Of a DNA stretch of 64,000 bases, positions 46,701-63,000 are shown piece by piece. The translations under genes were made by a program, and so were the position numbers. Position 1 is the stretch's first letter. Each line of letters starts with the position of its first letter. The notes under the pieces were generated by a model that saw only the letters and a program-made list of their open reading frames with translations, was not told the origin of the DNA and ran no database searches. The DNA is from Brachycybe producta (lineage: Eukaryota; Arthropoda; Diplopoda; Playtdesmida; Andrognathidae), in contig JAUPFP010000021.1 of assembly GCA_036925085.1 (NCBI GenBank), positions 3,622,027 through 3,686,026 on the forward strand, written 5' to 3'.

Positions 46701-49700
46701 CATGAGAAACCTCAAACGAAGTAAAAATAATCTTTCAAATGAGAAAGAAGAAGAAGCATCTCCTCGGAAATCGCCTCGTTTAGTCGTGGCTGATGTCGAA
46801 CGGGAAGCAGAACCTCCGTCCAGTTACAAAAGTGATACATCTCTAGAAGACTCAAAGCCAAAAAAGGGAAAATCAAGTCGATCTGTTCGTGGATCGGGCG
46901 CGAATACGCTTCACAGTTCTCCAGGACGAAGAAAGCGTGAAAAACAGAATAGAGATCTAGACAGAGAGAAAACGGATGAAAGTGATGAAGACAGTGATGC
47001 ATCTTGGCAGCCTGAACCGTGGCAATCTGATCGATCGGTCCGTGGTGCCAGAGCGAAGGCACTACAGACTTCTCCAGAACGACGAAAGCTTGAAAAAAAG
47101 ATTAAGGAACATAACAAAGAGAAAATGGATGAAAATGATCGACAGCCTAAAACGAGGCAGTCTGATCGATCGGTCCTTGGTACCAGAACGAAGGCACAAA
47201 AGAGTTCTCCTGAACGAAGAAAGTTTGAAAAGAAGAAGATTAAGGAGCGTAACAAAAAGAAACCGGATGAAACTGATGAAGAGATTGATGTATCTCGTCA
47301 GCCTAAAACGAAGCTATCTGATCAATCGGTTCGTGACCTCAGAGCGAAGGCACTACAGACTTCTCCGGAACGAAGAAAGCTTGAAAAGGAGATTAGCGAA
47401 AGTAACAAAGAGAAAACGGATGAAAGTGATGCTGCTCGAGAGCATAAAACGCGACGATCCAATCAATCGGTTTCTGGTACTGGAGTACAGACACTGCAAA
47501 GTTCTCCGAAACAAAGAAAGCTCAAAAAACAGATTGGAGAACGTAATGTAGAGAAAATGGATGAAAATGATGAAGAGAGTGATACATCTCGACAGGCTAA
47601 AACGAGGCAATCTGATCGACCGGTCAGCAGTTCCAGAACGAAGGTACAACATAGTTCTCCTGAACGAAGAAAGCTTGAAAAGAAGAAGATTAGGGCGCGT
47701 AACAAAGAGAAAACGGATGAAAATGATGAAGAGAGTGATGCTTCTTGGCAGCCTGAACCGTGGCAATCTGATCGATCGGTCCGTGGCACCAGTATGAAGG
47801 CACTACAAACTTCTCCGGAACGAAGAAAGCTTGAAAAGGAGATTAGGGAAAGTAACAAAGAGAAAACGAATGAAAGTGATGCTGCTCGAGAGCATAAAAC
47901 GCGACGATCCATTCAATCGGTTTCTGGTACTGGAGTACAGACACTGCAAAGTTCTCCAAAACAAAAAAAGCTCAAAAAACAGATTGGAGAACGTAACGTA
48001 GAGAAAATGGACGAAAATGATGAAGAGAGTGATGCATCTCGACAGGCTAAAACGAGGCAATCTGATCGATCGGTCAGCAGTACCAGAACGAACTCACAGC
48101 AGAGTTCTCCTGAACGAAGAAAGCTTGAAAAGAAGACGATTAGGGAGCGTAATAAAGAGAAAACGGACGAAAATGATGAAGAGAGTGATGCATCTTGGCA
48201 GCCTGAACCGTGGCAATCTGATCGATCGGTCCGTGGCACCAGTATGAAGGCACTACAAACTTCTCCGGAACGAAGAAAGCTTGAAAAGGAGATTAGGGAA
48301 AGTAACGAAGAGAAAACTGATGAAAGTGATGCATCTCATCGCGAATCTCTGCCAAAAGCAAAGCAGCCAGTTAAAGCCAATCGTGGTATTGATAGTGCGA
48401 AGTCGCGAAACGATTTTTCGGAACCTAAAAATGTTTCGAAAGAGAAGAAAGTTGGAAATAATAATACGAAAACGGATAATTTTCCTTTCATTTCTGATGC
48501 CGAGAGTGATTCATTCGATTTTGAGTTGAAAAGGATGCGTTCTGTTCAACAGGATGTTCGGGAACATGGTAGTAGTGGCACCATTCAAAAATCCCACGCG
48601 ATCGAAAAGCAAGTTGACGAACAACAACCGGGACCTTCGGGGATTAAGAAAACAAATAAGACACAATCAAAGAAAAAGGTTCGCTTGTCGATTGTCGAGG
48701 ATGACGAATCGTCGTTAACGAGTACCGATAGTGCATCACTGATGAGCAGTTCGTCATTTGTGAGTAGTGATAGTCGCCACAATGAGATGGCACAATTAAA
48801 GACGAATCCGCCAAGAAATAGTTTGTGTCAGTATTTCGTATCGCTTTTCGTTATAACTAAGGCCAAAAGTTTATGCGAAACGCATGATGATATTTCTAAC
48901 CTCAATTAGGTACCACTGTGATACAATATAAGGCTCTTGTCGACACAGGCGACTTTTGAAACACTTTTCGGCGACATAGTGAAGTCATAGGTTGCTGGGC
49001 TGTCGTTGCAATGTATTTTCTATGGAAAGACGCCAACACAGACGACTTTTTAGCGACAAAAGTTGTCGCCAAAGTTGGCGTCTTTCTATAGAAAATACAT
49101 TGCAACGACAGCCCAGCGACCTATGACTTCATTTTGTCGCCGAAAAGTCGCTTGCGTGCCACGGCCCTAAGAGTGCTGAGTTTGCAATAATCAGTTTAAT
49201 TAATAAAATTTTCATAATCTTCGGAAATTGGCATAATTTTGCATATTTCTTTAAAAAAAACTTTTTGGCCAATTAAGTTGGTTTTAAAAATGTTAGTGCT
49301 AAAATGAAGAAGAAAAAAATAGAAAATATTTTAGAAACTAGAAGGGTAACTCAATCACTTATGGGTATTTTCATTTTTCATGTTGATATCTTTCAATGTT
49401 TTTTATTTTTGTCTATAAAAGTTTACTTTGTTTATTAGCTTAAGCTGCTATTCTAGTTTCTAAAACACTTTTTGGGTTTCTCTTTAATTTTGTTTTTTTC
49501 TGAAAGACTCGACTTTGAATAATCTCGGAGTTTGAAAATCAGCTGTTCTCATAATCTTGCATATTTTACATTTTTTTAGTTGCATAAAAGTGTTTTGGCC
49601 TTAGTTATAAGTTCAATCGACGATGTATCGATTTCAAAACTAACGTTCTTTGTAGATTCGAGAGATCACTTGAAGAGGAATCGATTGCCGCCACTCGAGT

Positions 49701-52700
49701 TTTGGCGGAATCAACGTCCAGTCTATAAACGGAATTCGACAGGAACATTTTCTCTATACACTGTGGACGAAGGTTTTGAACCCATTATTGGTTATGAAAC
49801 AAAACTGGAAATAAAGAAGAATAAGAAGAATGAAAACGTCAATAAGCTTCCTCAACGTACGTCTTTCTCTGATATTGTATTTAATTGTCTTTTTTTATAT
49901 AAGAAAAAGCAACAATTTACAAAATATACAAATTAAATGTGATGATAAAACACAACTTTGATTAGTTTGTGTTTCTCGAGGAAAATGAAGAGAAAGTTTG
50001 AATTGTGTTTTAAGAAACTGGAAGGAGGACTTCCTCAATCATTTAAGGATGTTTTCATGTTGATATTTTTCAAAATAAACTTTTTATGTCAGTTTAAAAA
50101 TGATCCAACTTTAAGAAGACGATAATTTTTGGATGAAAATTTTACTTTGAAAGATAAACAACATAAAAATACAATTAAGTGATTCTAGTTTCTAGCACAT
50201 TTTCAATTTTTCTTCTTCTTAGTGTTGCTCTTACGAAATACAGCATAACCACAATTTTTAAATCAGCCATTCATGAAACATAAGTTTTAGTGATCGAGTT
50301 TTTTTTTTACCCTTCTAGTTTCTAAAACAACTTTGTATCAATTTTATAAGCTCGATTTTTTGTTTTTACACTTCACGTTTGACAAAGAAATCTTTAAAAC
50401 TGTGATTGAAGTGTCAACAAAACCCACATAAATTGTTTTTTGTTGATGTTATTTTAAGCTTCTATTATTCGAAACAGTTTATTTTAAAAGATATTAACAA
50501 GTAATAATTTCTAAACATAATTTACACTTCTAGTTTTTAAAACGTGCACGTGCTGCCATAACAATCTCAATTCTAACTACGAATCTCTCTTCAAATTGAG
50601 TTTTTAACTAGAATTGAAGTTGCAATCGGCCCTTGAATGGTGAAGCCCAGGAATTTACAGGGATTTTTATTTTATGTCCCTTTTTTTTGAATTATGCTAA
50701 TTTGCTAGACCAGTGATTCTCAACCAGGGGTTCTGTGATCCCATGACAGAGGGGGGTTCTGCGAGAATTCACAAAAGCCAAATAGAAATAGCCAATAAAT
50801 ACTCTTGTAATATTTTATTCAAAAGTATGAGTTAATTAATTAATTATTTATTAACTCTACTGCTTTACACGTCTATTTTTGTAATTTACCTCTGTTGAAC
50901 CTAATATGTGTCAGCCAGTGTGTTCCTTGATATGTTCTTCAGGTATTGAGAGAGATTTTCACGGCGTTTTACTTTGGAACCACAAAAATAACCGTGGCTC
51001 GTGCGACTGTGGAGTATTTAGAGAGACTTTTAATTCTTTCTGAAAAAGTATTTTCTCAAAACGTAGACTAATCAGAAGTTAATTTAACTTTTGTTTTATG
51101 TAGCTCCAAAGGCTGTCGTAACAAACAAATCGGACGAAAGTAACGAAAGCGATGTGGCTATAGACATGGAGAATTATTACGTCTCAAAAACTGTGAGGCC
51201 GATTTTAGTTGTGAATCCGATGGATAACGAAGAAGTCTTTGTTGGTTCGTTTTTCATTAGAATGTTATGAGTTTGAAAGAAATGTCATTTGGTGTTTTGT
51301 TTTTATTTATTTCGCCGTTGCTTAAAATTAAAAGATTGTTTGAAAGTGAAAGGCAGTTATAGGTACACGTCTGTGACTGGGAAAGAGTTGCAACCGGAAG
51401 ACACGATTATTGTGGCCAAGCCACTCAGACAGAAAGCTTTTTCTTCGGGTATCATCGTTCTTAAACCCGGTACTGAAAAAGGAATGCACTTTCTCGTTAA
51501 AGACACGATGGTGATTAAGAACACGGTGCAATTAAAAAATTAGACGTGACGGTTTTGATCTCTTTGTTTTTGCTTCTTTTCTAGGTGTTTTGGGTGTTGA
51601 CGGGAACATTGGAAGTTACGATCCACGAAACTACTGTTGTTGTCAATAGGGAAGATTCGTTTTTTGTACCTCTAGGTAATTTTATGTTTTTTGTTTTTGT
51701 TTTCTCAAAATGGGGCTTCGAAGTAGACGCTTTTCAGTTGGTTTTTATACAAACTTCTCTTTATTCTACGTTTTAAAAGCAACAGCCAGAAGAAATCGAA
51801 GATGTTTTCGACACTAAGGGTTGGTTTTTATTACTATACGATGCTAAGCGAAGAATCATTCTCATTTTCGTATCGCTTAGCATCGCAAATTGTTCATTTT
51901 TGTAGCTCTCTTTCGCTTAGTTGGGTTCACACTGAACTTCGCAGTTCGTGTGGAATGCAAAGATTCGTTCACAAAACTCATCAGAACCGCTTTGTTGTTT
52001 TACAAAAACAAAAAGCTGAGCTGTGATTGGCTGTGAAGTTTTTTTTTGTTGTCATTAAAATGATCTAGATTAAGATTTGTTCGAAATATTGTGCGAAAAT
52101 GAAGGTGTGCACAAAGGGGAAAACGTTATTTTATCGCAACGAAAAGTAACGAAAGTGTAAATGTTTGGCTGCATAAGTTAGTTTTTTTCGTTTCGCTTCC
52201 CCCTTTTCACGGCTTTTTCGCCAAGTGTAAACTCCAACCCTTAGAAGACACTAAATGAAACAATTAAAAACTATTTTCGTTGTTAATATCTTTAACAATA
52301 AAATTTTTATGGTAGTTTGAAAATTAATTAAACTTGATGGGGTTTTTTTTTTCATGCTGATAAACAAATGTTTTTTTTTTATTTAATTCTTTACTCGTAA
52401 AAAGTTTATTTTTAAGGATACAAATATGAAACATTTTGAAGTCTATGGTTGTAAGATATAGTGTTGTTTTCTATTGGCATATCGACAGTTGTGAATATGG
52501 TGCCTGATGATTGTCTTGTGCACAGAATAGTTCTGTGGGTTTCATAAGCCTATTGTGCGTTGTGGGCATTGCAGGTTTCATGGGCTTTGTGGGTCTGGTG
52601 GGCTTCATCGGCTGGGTCCAGTGTAAAGTTTCATGGGCTGAGCTGGGCTTCAGATTTGTACACAACGTAAAATCGGAGCCTATGCTAGACATATGACAGT

Positions 52701-53323
52701 CTTATTGTCTTTCTGTAATGAGTACTAATGACACCCAGAGGGATGTTGAAACTTATTTTATTCGGACATATACAATCCAAATTGTTGATTTCAAAAGTAG
52801 ATAATAAACCATTATAAGTTGGGCCAATTGGGTAACAAAAGTAAAACCTGTTCTACTTCTATCCAGCAAAAGCAAGTGCAATTCAAAGTGCAGGTTGAAG
52901 CCCTAAAGAATATTTATATTTTCTACTGCTGTACGTTATCTCGACATTAAGGTTGTGAGCATGGTTGAACTGGTTTCAATTTTGTTTATTCCAAATTCCG
53001 GTCAATCAAACTGTGTATTATCGCCTCTCAGACACTTGAAACAAAAGATTTATCAAAACATTTGGCTTTTGTCATTTGTTTTAAACTGTTGAGAACTTTT
53101 GTGAGATCGTCCCTTTTTTTTCTGCCTAAATTTTTATTCCATCCCTCCTGTGGTGAAAAATGTATTAAAAAATTTAACGAATGTTCTTATTAATATTATT
53201 ATTATTATTAATATTTGTTATTGTTTTCGTCTCTCTTTTTTTCTAGGCAACAAGTATAATATACGGAATATTTCGGAAAAGAAGGCCTCGAAACTTCTGT
53301 TCTTTCAACATAGAGGAGATTAA
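43748..53323 (+). CDS. CENPC: Centromere protein C, full-length copy B
   Basis: Inner-kinetochore scaffold linking CENP-A nucleosomes to the outer kinetochore. Exons: 43748-43756, 43821-43870, 44301-44627, 44716-44832, 45431-45501, 45575-48820, 49656-49856, 51104-51244, 51335-51510, 51585-51675, 53247-53323; all phases agree, 1501 aa (human 943). The signature CENP-C motif starts exon 7 at about residues 1276-1297: RDHLKRNRLPPLEFWRNQRP, with the Arg pair and Trp that contact the CENP-A nucleosome. The C-terminal cupin dimerisation domain fills exons 9-11 (about 1388-1501), with GT-EKGMHFLV, VFWVLTG-LEVTIHET, DSFFVPLGN-YNIRN and a LLFFQHRGD end. The N-terminal region has ECFDDYF (37-43), possibly the Mis12-contacting region by position. 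Extra length comes from about 11 charged repeats in exon 6. The start is the same short MPK exon as in copy A. Introns 6, 7 and 10 hold MITEs. Confidence 0.94.
46810..48345 (+). repeat. Coding minisatellite in CENP-C copy B, about 11 units
   Basis: Units of about 50 residues carry KTDESDEESDAS(R/W)QP, QSDRSV-GT and SSPERRKLEKE, clearly related to copy A's units. Three unit subtypes (AAREHKTRR, SRQAKTRQ, SWQPEPWQ) recur as a block: 47,431-47,880 and 47,881-48,330 are near-identical 450-bp tandem copies, a higher-order repeat that copy A lacks. Confidence 0.9.
48925..49170. mobile_element. Foldback MITE family G in CENP-C copy B intron 6
   Basis: Hairpin with ends AGGCTCTTGTCGACACAGGC and AAGTCGCTTGCGTGCCACGG; inner arms CGTTGCAATGTATTTTCTAT / ATAGAAAATACATTGCAACG are perfect complements. 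A second copy lies at about 62,930-63,085. Confidence 0.8.
49290..50345. mobile_element. Long foldback family copies around CENP-C copy B exon 7
   Basis: One copy at 49,290-49,540 (TTAGAAACTAGAAGGGTAAC ... GCTATTCTAGTTTCTAAAAC) ends just before exon 7; a second at about 49,970-50,345 lies in intron 7. Exon 7 itself (49,656-49,856) is not part of either. The entry span covers both and the exon. Confidence 0.6.
50709..50800. repeat. hAT-like terminal fragment
   Basis: CAGTGATTCTCAACCAGGGG followed by TTCTGTGATCCC resembles the CAGTGGTTCTCAACC termini common in animal hAT elements. No matching opposite end was found nearby. It lies in intron 7 of CENP-C copy B. Confidence 0.5.
51814..52244. mobile_element. 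Inverted-repeat element (family J) in CENP-C copy B intron 10
   Basis: Ends CTAAGGGTTGG and CCAACCCTTAG, 11-bp perfect complements 430 bp apart. Inside, CGATGCTAAGCGA and TCGCTTAGCATCG (about 51,839-51,893) form another perfect 13-bp pair. Target duplication unclear. Confidence 0.6.
52525..52650. repeat. Degenerate GTGGGCTTCATGG minisatellite, second locus
   Basis: GTGGGTTTCATAAGCC, GTGGGCATTGCAGG, TTTCATGGGCTTTGTGGG and TCTGGTGGGCTTCATCGG follow one another at about 15-bp steps, the same family as 28,470-28,677. It lies in intron 10 of CENP-C copy B. Confidence 0.6.
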
Positions 53324-53671
53324 AAGAAAGTGATCACTGTTGTCGAGGGAGTCCTTCCTTCTCTCGCGTTTTGTAGATATGTTTTATTGTTTTCCAATTT
53401 TTCTTTAGCTGCGGTTAGTAAATTTTTATTTTAATAATTAATCTTTAAGATGAAATTTTCAATTGTTTCAAATTTGTTGTTTTCAACTTTGGCCTTGAAT
53501 GTGTTGTCACAGGGAGACGATTTACGAACAGTGAACTATTAAAGTGTATTTTTAAGAAGTTACAAAGTTTACCACCGTGTGTAATTGATTCTAATTTTTT
53601 CTTTTGCTTGTTGACTGTGGCTTTTGGTGGAGCAGAACTTCTAAAAGTAACAACGACGAACGCTCTCGATC

Positions 53672-59179
<5,508 letters not shown>

Positions 59180-59289
59180 TTATTTATAACATATTACAGG
59201 ACTACTTTTACTAATCTGTAATATTCATTTATTTAGACACAATTTTATTAATCGTTTTTTTTACTTGGAATTTTTTTACAAATTGTTTT

Positions 59290-59760
59290 TTTTTTAATTT
59301 GGCGCCAAAATGATTTTTTAAAAATTGGTACCAACTGTTACATTTGATGTGATGTTTAAAACTGGGTGCCAAAGTGATTTTTAAAATTTCCTGCCAATTG
59401 TTTTATTTATTTGGCGCCAATTATGTCTAAATTTTACGCCAAAGTGTTTTTTTTTTTTAATTTGGCTTTAGTAAATGTGTTGTCAATGATTTTTTTAAAA
59501 AATTTAGCGCCAACTGTTTTTTTTTATAAATTTGGCGCCATTGTGATTTTTAAAATTTGTGACTAATTAATTTCGTTCAAAATTCGTCCGAAATTGATTT
59601 TTAAAATTTGGCGTCAATTGTTTTTTTTTTAAATTCTACTGCCAAAATTTTATTTAAGATTTAGAGCTCTTCAATTGTTCTAAATTTGGCGCCAAAGTGA
59701 TTTTTAAAATTTGACGCCAAAGTGATTTTTAAAATTTGGCGCCAAATGTAAATTATGTAA
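59290..59760. repeat. Degenerate array of TTTGGCGCCAAA palindromes
   Basis: Units of about 30-50 bp, AATTTGGCGCCAAAGTGATT with TTTAAAA, recur some ten times downstream of the PLPP-like stop codon. At least five carry an intact TTTGGCGCC (about 59,298, 59,410, 59,531, 59,686, 59,736); the others have one or two changes. Confidence 0.8.
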
Positions 59761-60019
59761 TACGAATTTCTAAGTTCTAACGTTCAGAAGTCTCGTAGAT
59801 GGCACTGATTGCCTTTAATATAGTTTGAAATCTTTTAATATTTGTTATTATTGATATTTTCCTGTTTGAAGTAGAGTGTGTTTGGACGGCCTCCAAACCG
59901 AAAATAAAAAAAGTCAAGTGTAATAATGGATTAATGGTTCTCCGTGTTTGTTTTATTGAGTGTCAAGTGTTAACTTCTTTTTAATTTGTGTTATGTGATG
60001 CATATATGAAATATAATCA

Positions 60020-63000
60020 ATGGCTTTTTCTAGAACCGTTTTTACGTGGCTGTTAGATGTTTTCATAGTTTTGTTTGGTAAGTTTTGAAAAAAAAAAGTT
60101 TGCAAAACTTTTTTTTGGAGAAATTTATTTTTAATTTGTTGCTTTTAGCCTCGATCTTGTGTATCCTCTGTAGGTCTCTTTGATGAGGATGTGTGTTGTA
60201 TAAAATAAGAGGGGGAGATGAAGATGATCATACAGAGATAGAGGGAAAATTATTATTTAATCTGATTGATTAATTATTAATCATATATTTGCACCCCCCC
60301 CCCTCCTCCCTCTCTCTCTTATGGTGGCAAACACATATGTTTAGAAATTCAAACTTTAGAATCTGATTTTTTGTTTTCATTGCAATACACATGTAAATAA
60401 TTAACTCAAATGGCTACTTCGATGACGTCACCGGGCCCAAAGACCTTGACAAGTTGATCCTAGACATTTCTCTCAAGCGCGCATGTGTTCTGTTGAGGGT
60501 TTCACGGGATGGGGGGGGGGATCCCGATCTCCCATTATTTTCATTATGGAGTTGGACAAAATGCTTTAAATGTGCTTTTAATAAATTAGTTAAATAAATT
60601 TCTTTAATTTATTCTTAATCTTATTGGAATGAAATACTCAATCAATGATAAATTTATTTTTTTTAAAAGTAATTTTAGAAATTATAATAGTTAATTAAGA
60701 TGGTTTATTTATGATTATGAACAGCTTATTTTTTGAACTCATTGACTTTCAGAAGAGCACACATTAAGATTAAACTAGAAAGTGTTCTTTTTAGAAACTA
60801 GAAAGGTAACTCAATCACTTAATCACTCAATCACTTTCAAAATAAAAACCTTTTTATAGAAAAACAATTTAAAATAATATTAACAGTACCAGGTATTATA
60901 AAATTAATAAAATAATTTAAAGATATGGGTCATTTTCAAACTTACTTAAAAAAAAATTATTTTGAAAACCTTTCTAGTTTCTAAACACATTTAAGTTTAT
61001 CGTTATTTTGTATCTGAAAAACAGAATAATGCAGAGTATGTAGAGAGTGTAATGTAGAGTGCGAGAGGCATTTACATGTCTACACAGTAAAACCACCATA
61101 AGAATTACATGCGAAAAAATGACAACAGTTTAATTTTAATTACTGTTTTTATTTAGGTAAATTAATAATTCTAAATTAAACTTATTATTCAGTTTGGCGT
61201 TTGTTTCATTTGGCGCTTATTCCAAATTAAAATAGGCGTTTAACTTTATTCCAATAGGCGCTTATTCAATTTGGCGCTTATTCCAATAAGCGTTTGCTCA
61301 GTTTGGCGCTTATTTGGGTTTCTAGATTGAAGAGTTCTGCTTTATCTCGCGCATTCGGCGTGGCGGCGCTCACGCGCCAAACCTAATGTTAAATGATTTT
61401 CTTATTTAAGTTATTTTTGGTAGTTTTAATAAGACTAAAATGGGAATTGTTTGGCGGTTATTCAGATTGGCGCGTTATCAGCGCTATTCTAAACGTAATT
61501 TTATGTGGTTCTTGAAAATCTTGTCAAATTTGGTCCAAACTTCAATAAAAGCTTCCAGCTAAAAAATACAAACAAAAAATAACTTTCTAGTGACCAACTT
61601 TATTTGACCTCGTATTAATTTTGACCCCCTAAAATGCATTTTGCAACGATTATAACAAGATGGCTTCAGTTCATTGCCACATAATTAATTGTTTCAATTT
61701 TCCTTAGAGTAATTGCTGTCAATTTGAACTTTTTTCTTCTTCTAATTTGTTTCTCCTTGGAAATTACAAATTTTCATTTAAAAAAAAACTCCAGAGAGCA
61801 ATTAAAATATAATTACAATATTACAGTAATAGTCTTTTTGTAATTTAAGAGTAATTTTTCTCAATTTATGTTAATATTTTATGGAAATCTTTATTGAAAT
61901 CAGAAAGTACATATATTTTAGAACATTTTCATGTAATTACTAGTTAAAATTTACATGCAATCTATTTTAATCAATTCGAAATGTTAGCCGAGATTGTTTG
62001 CAAAGATAACAATAAAATCCTAAAAATTACCAAATTTTTCTTAAAAATAATTAAAATAAAATGTAAGACAAAATTGACAAAAAATTTCCACATAAAGGTA
62101 TTCTGAATTATATGTACTTTTTTAGTTCAATAAGGATTTTCATGAAATATTGATAGAAATTGACGAAATTTAGCTGAATAACTTGGTTGCTATTTATAAT
62201 TCTATAATTATAATTTATCAATTTGTTTTATAATTTTATGTTTTAATTAATTTTCCTATTAAATTAATTTGTAATTGTGCTTTTTTTTTCTTCTAATTTT
62301 TAGTTGCTTTTATAACGTTAGCTTCGTATTTCGGTCTGGTTCCGATCGACAAACAAGGATTCTATTGTAACGATGAATCGTTAACTTTTACATTTCGAGG
62401 AGATTCGATCAGTCTGTTCAATTTACTGGCCATCAGCCTAATCGTTCCCGTTATATTTGTCTCTAAATACTTGTATTTCTGATTTTGCTAAAGTCGTTTC
62501 ATATATTCATATATTAAAATTTGTAATATTAGATTTTGATGGTGGAGTTTTGGCGCCATCGGTTGCTAGATAGACATTTTCGGCATTCGTGTTCTTCTTC
62601 GTCGTCTTCTTCCGATACTCCGATTCTTGCCAACGGTACGATATGTCACGTTTATTGGCGCTGTTGCACCAGTATTTACGGAACGTACTTCTTTGGTTTG
62701 ACCTGTTGCGGCGGACTTGTCGAGTTTCTTAAAGTGGCCGTCGGTGAGTTGAGGCCGCATTTCATTGACACTTGCAGGCCGGATTTCACGAGGATCAACT
62801 GTTCAGAAGGGTAAGACAGTTTTCGTAAAGGTCGCGAGCGAAGAGTGTATCGTGGGCAGTGGCGATTTTCGGCTGAAGCGCGCGCCTAGGGCACCGAATT
62901 TTTATGACCCCCCCCCAAAAAAAGTCAAAAGTAGGCTCTTGGCACACAGGCGACTTTAAATTAAAAGCCACCTGTGTGCTAAGATTGGCGTTTTTCCATA

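Noticed and set aside
45598..48909. Reading the long exon 6 frame of CENP-C copy B through to the stop at 48,909 as the gene end
   Set aside because: The donor at 48,821 (A|GTTTGTGT) joins in phase to the CENP-C motif exon at 49,656, and all later exons continue the family's C-terminus.
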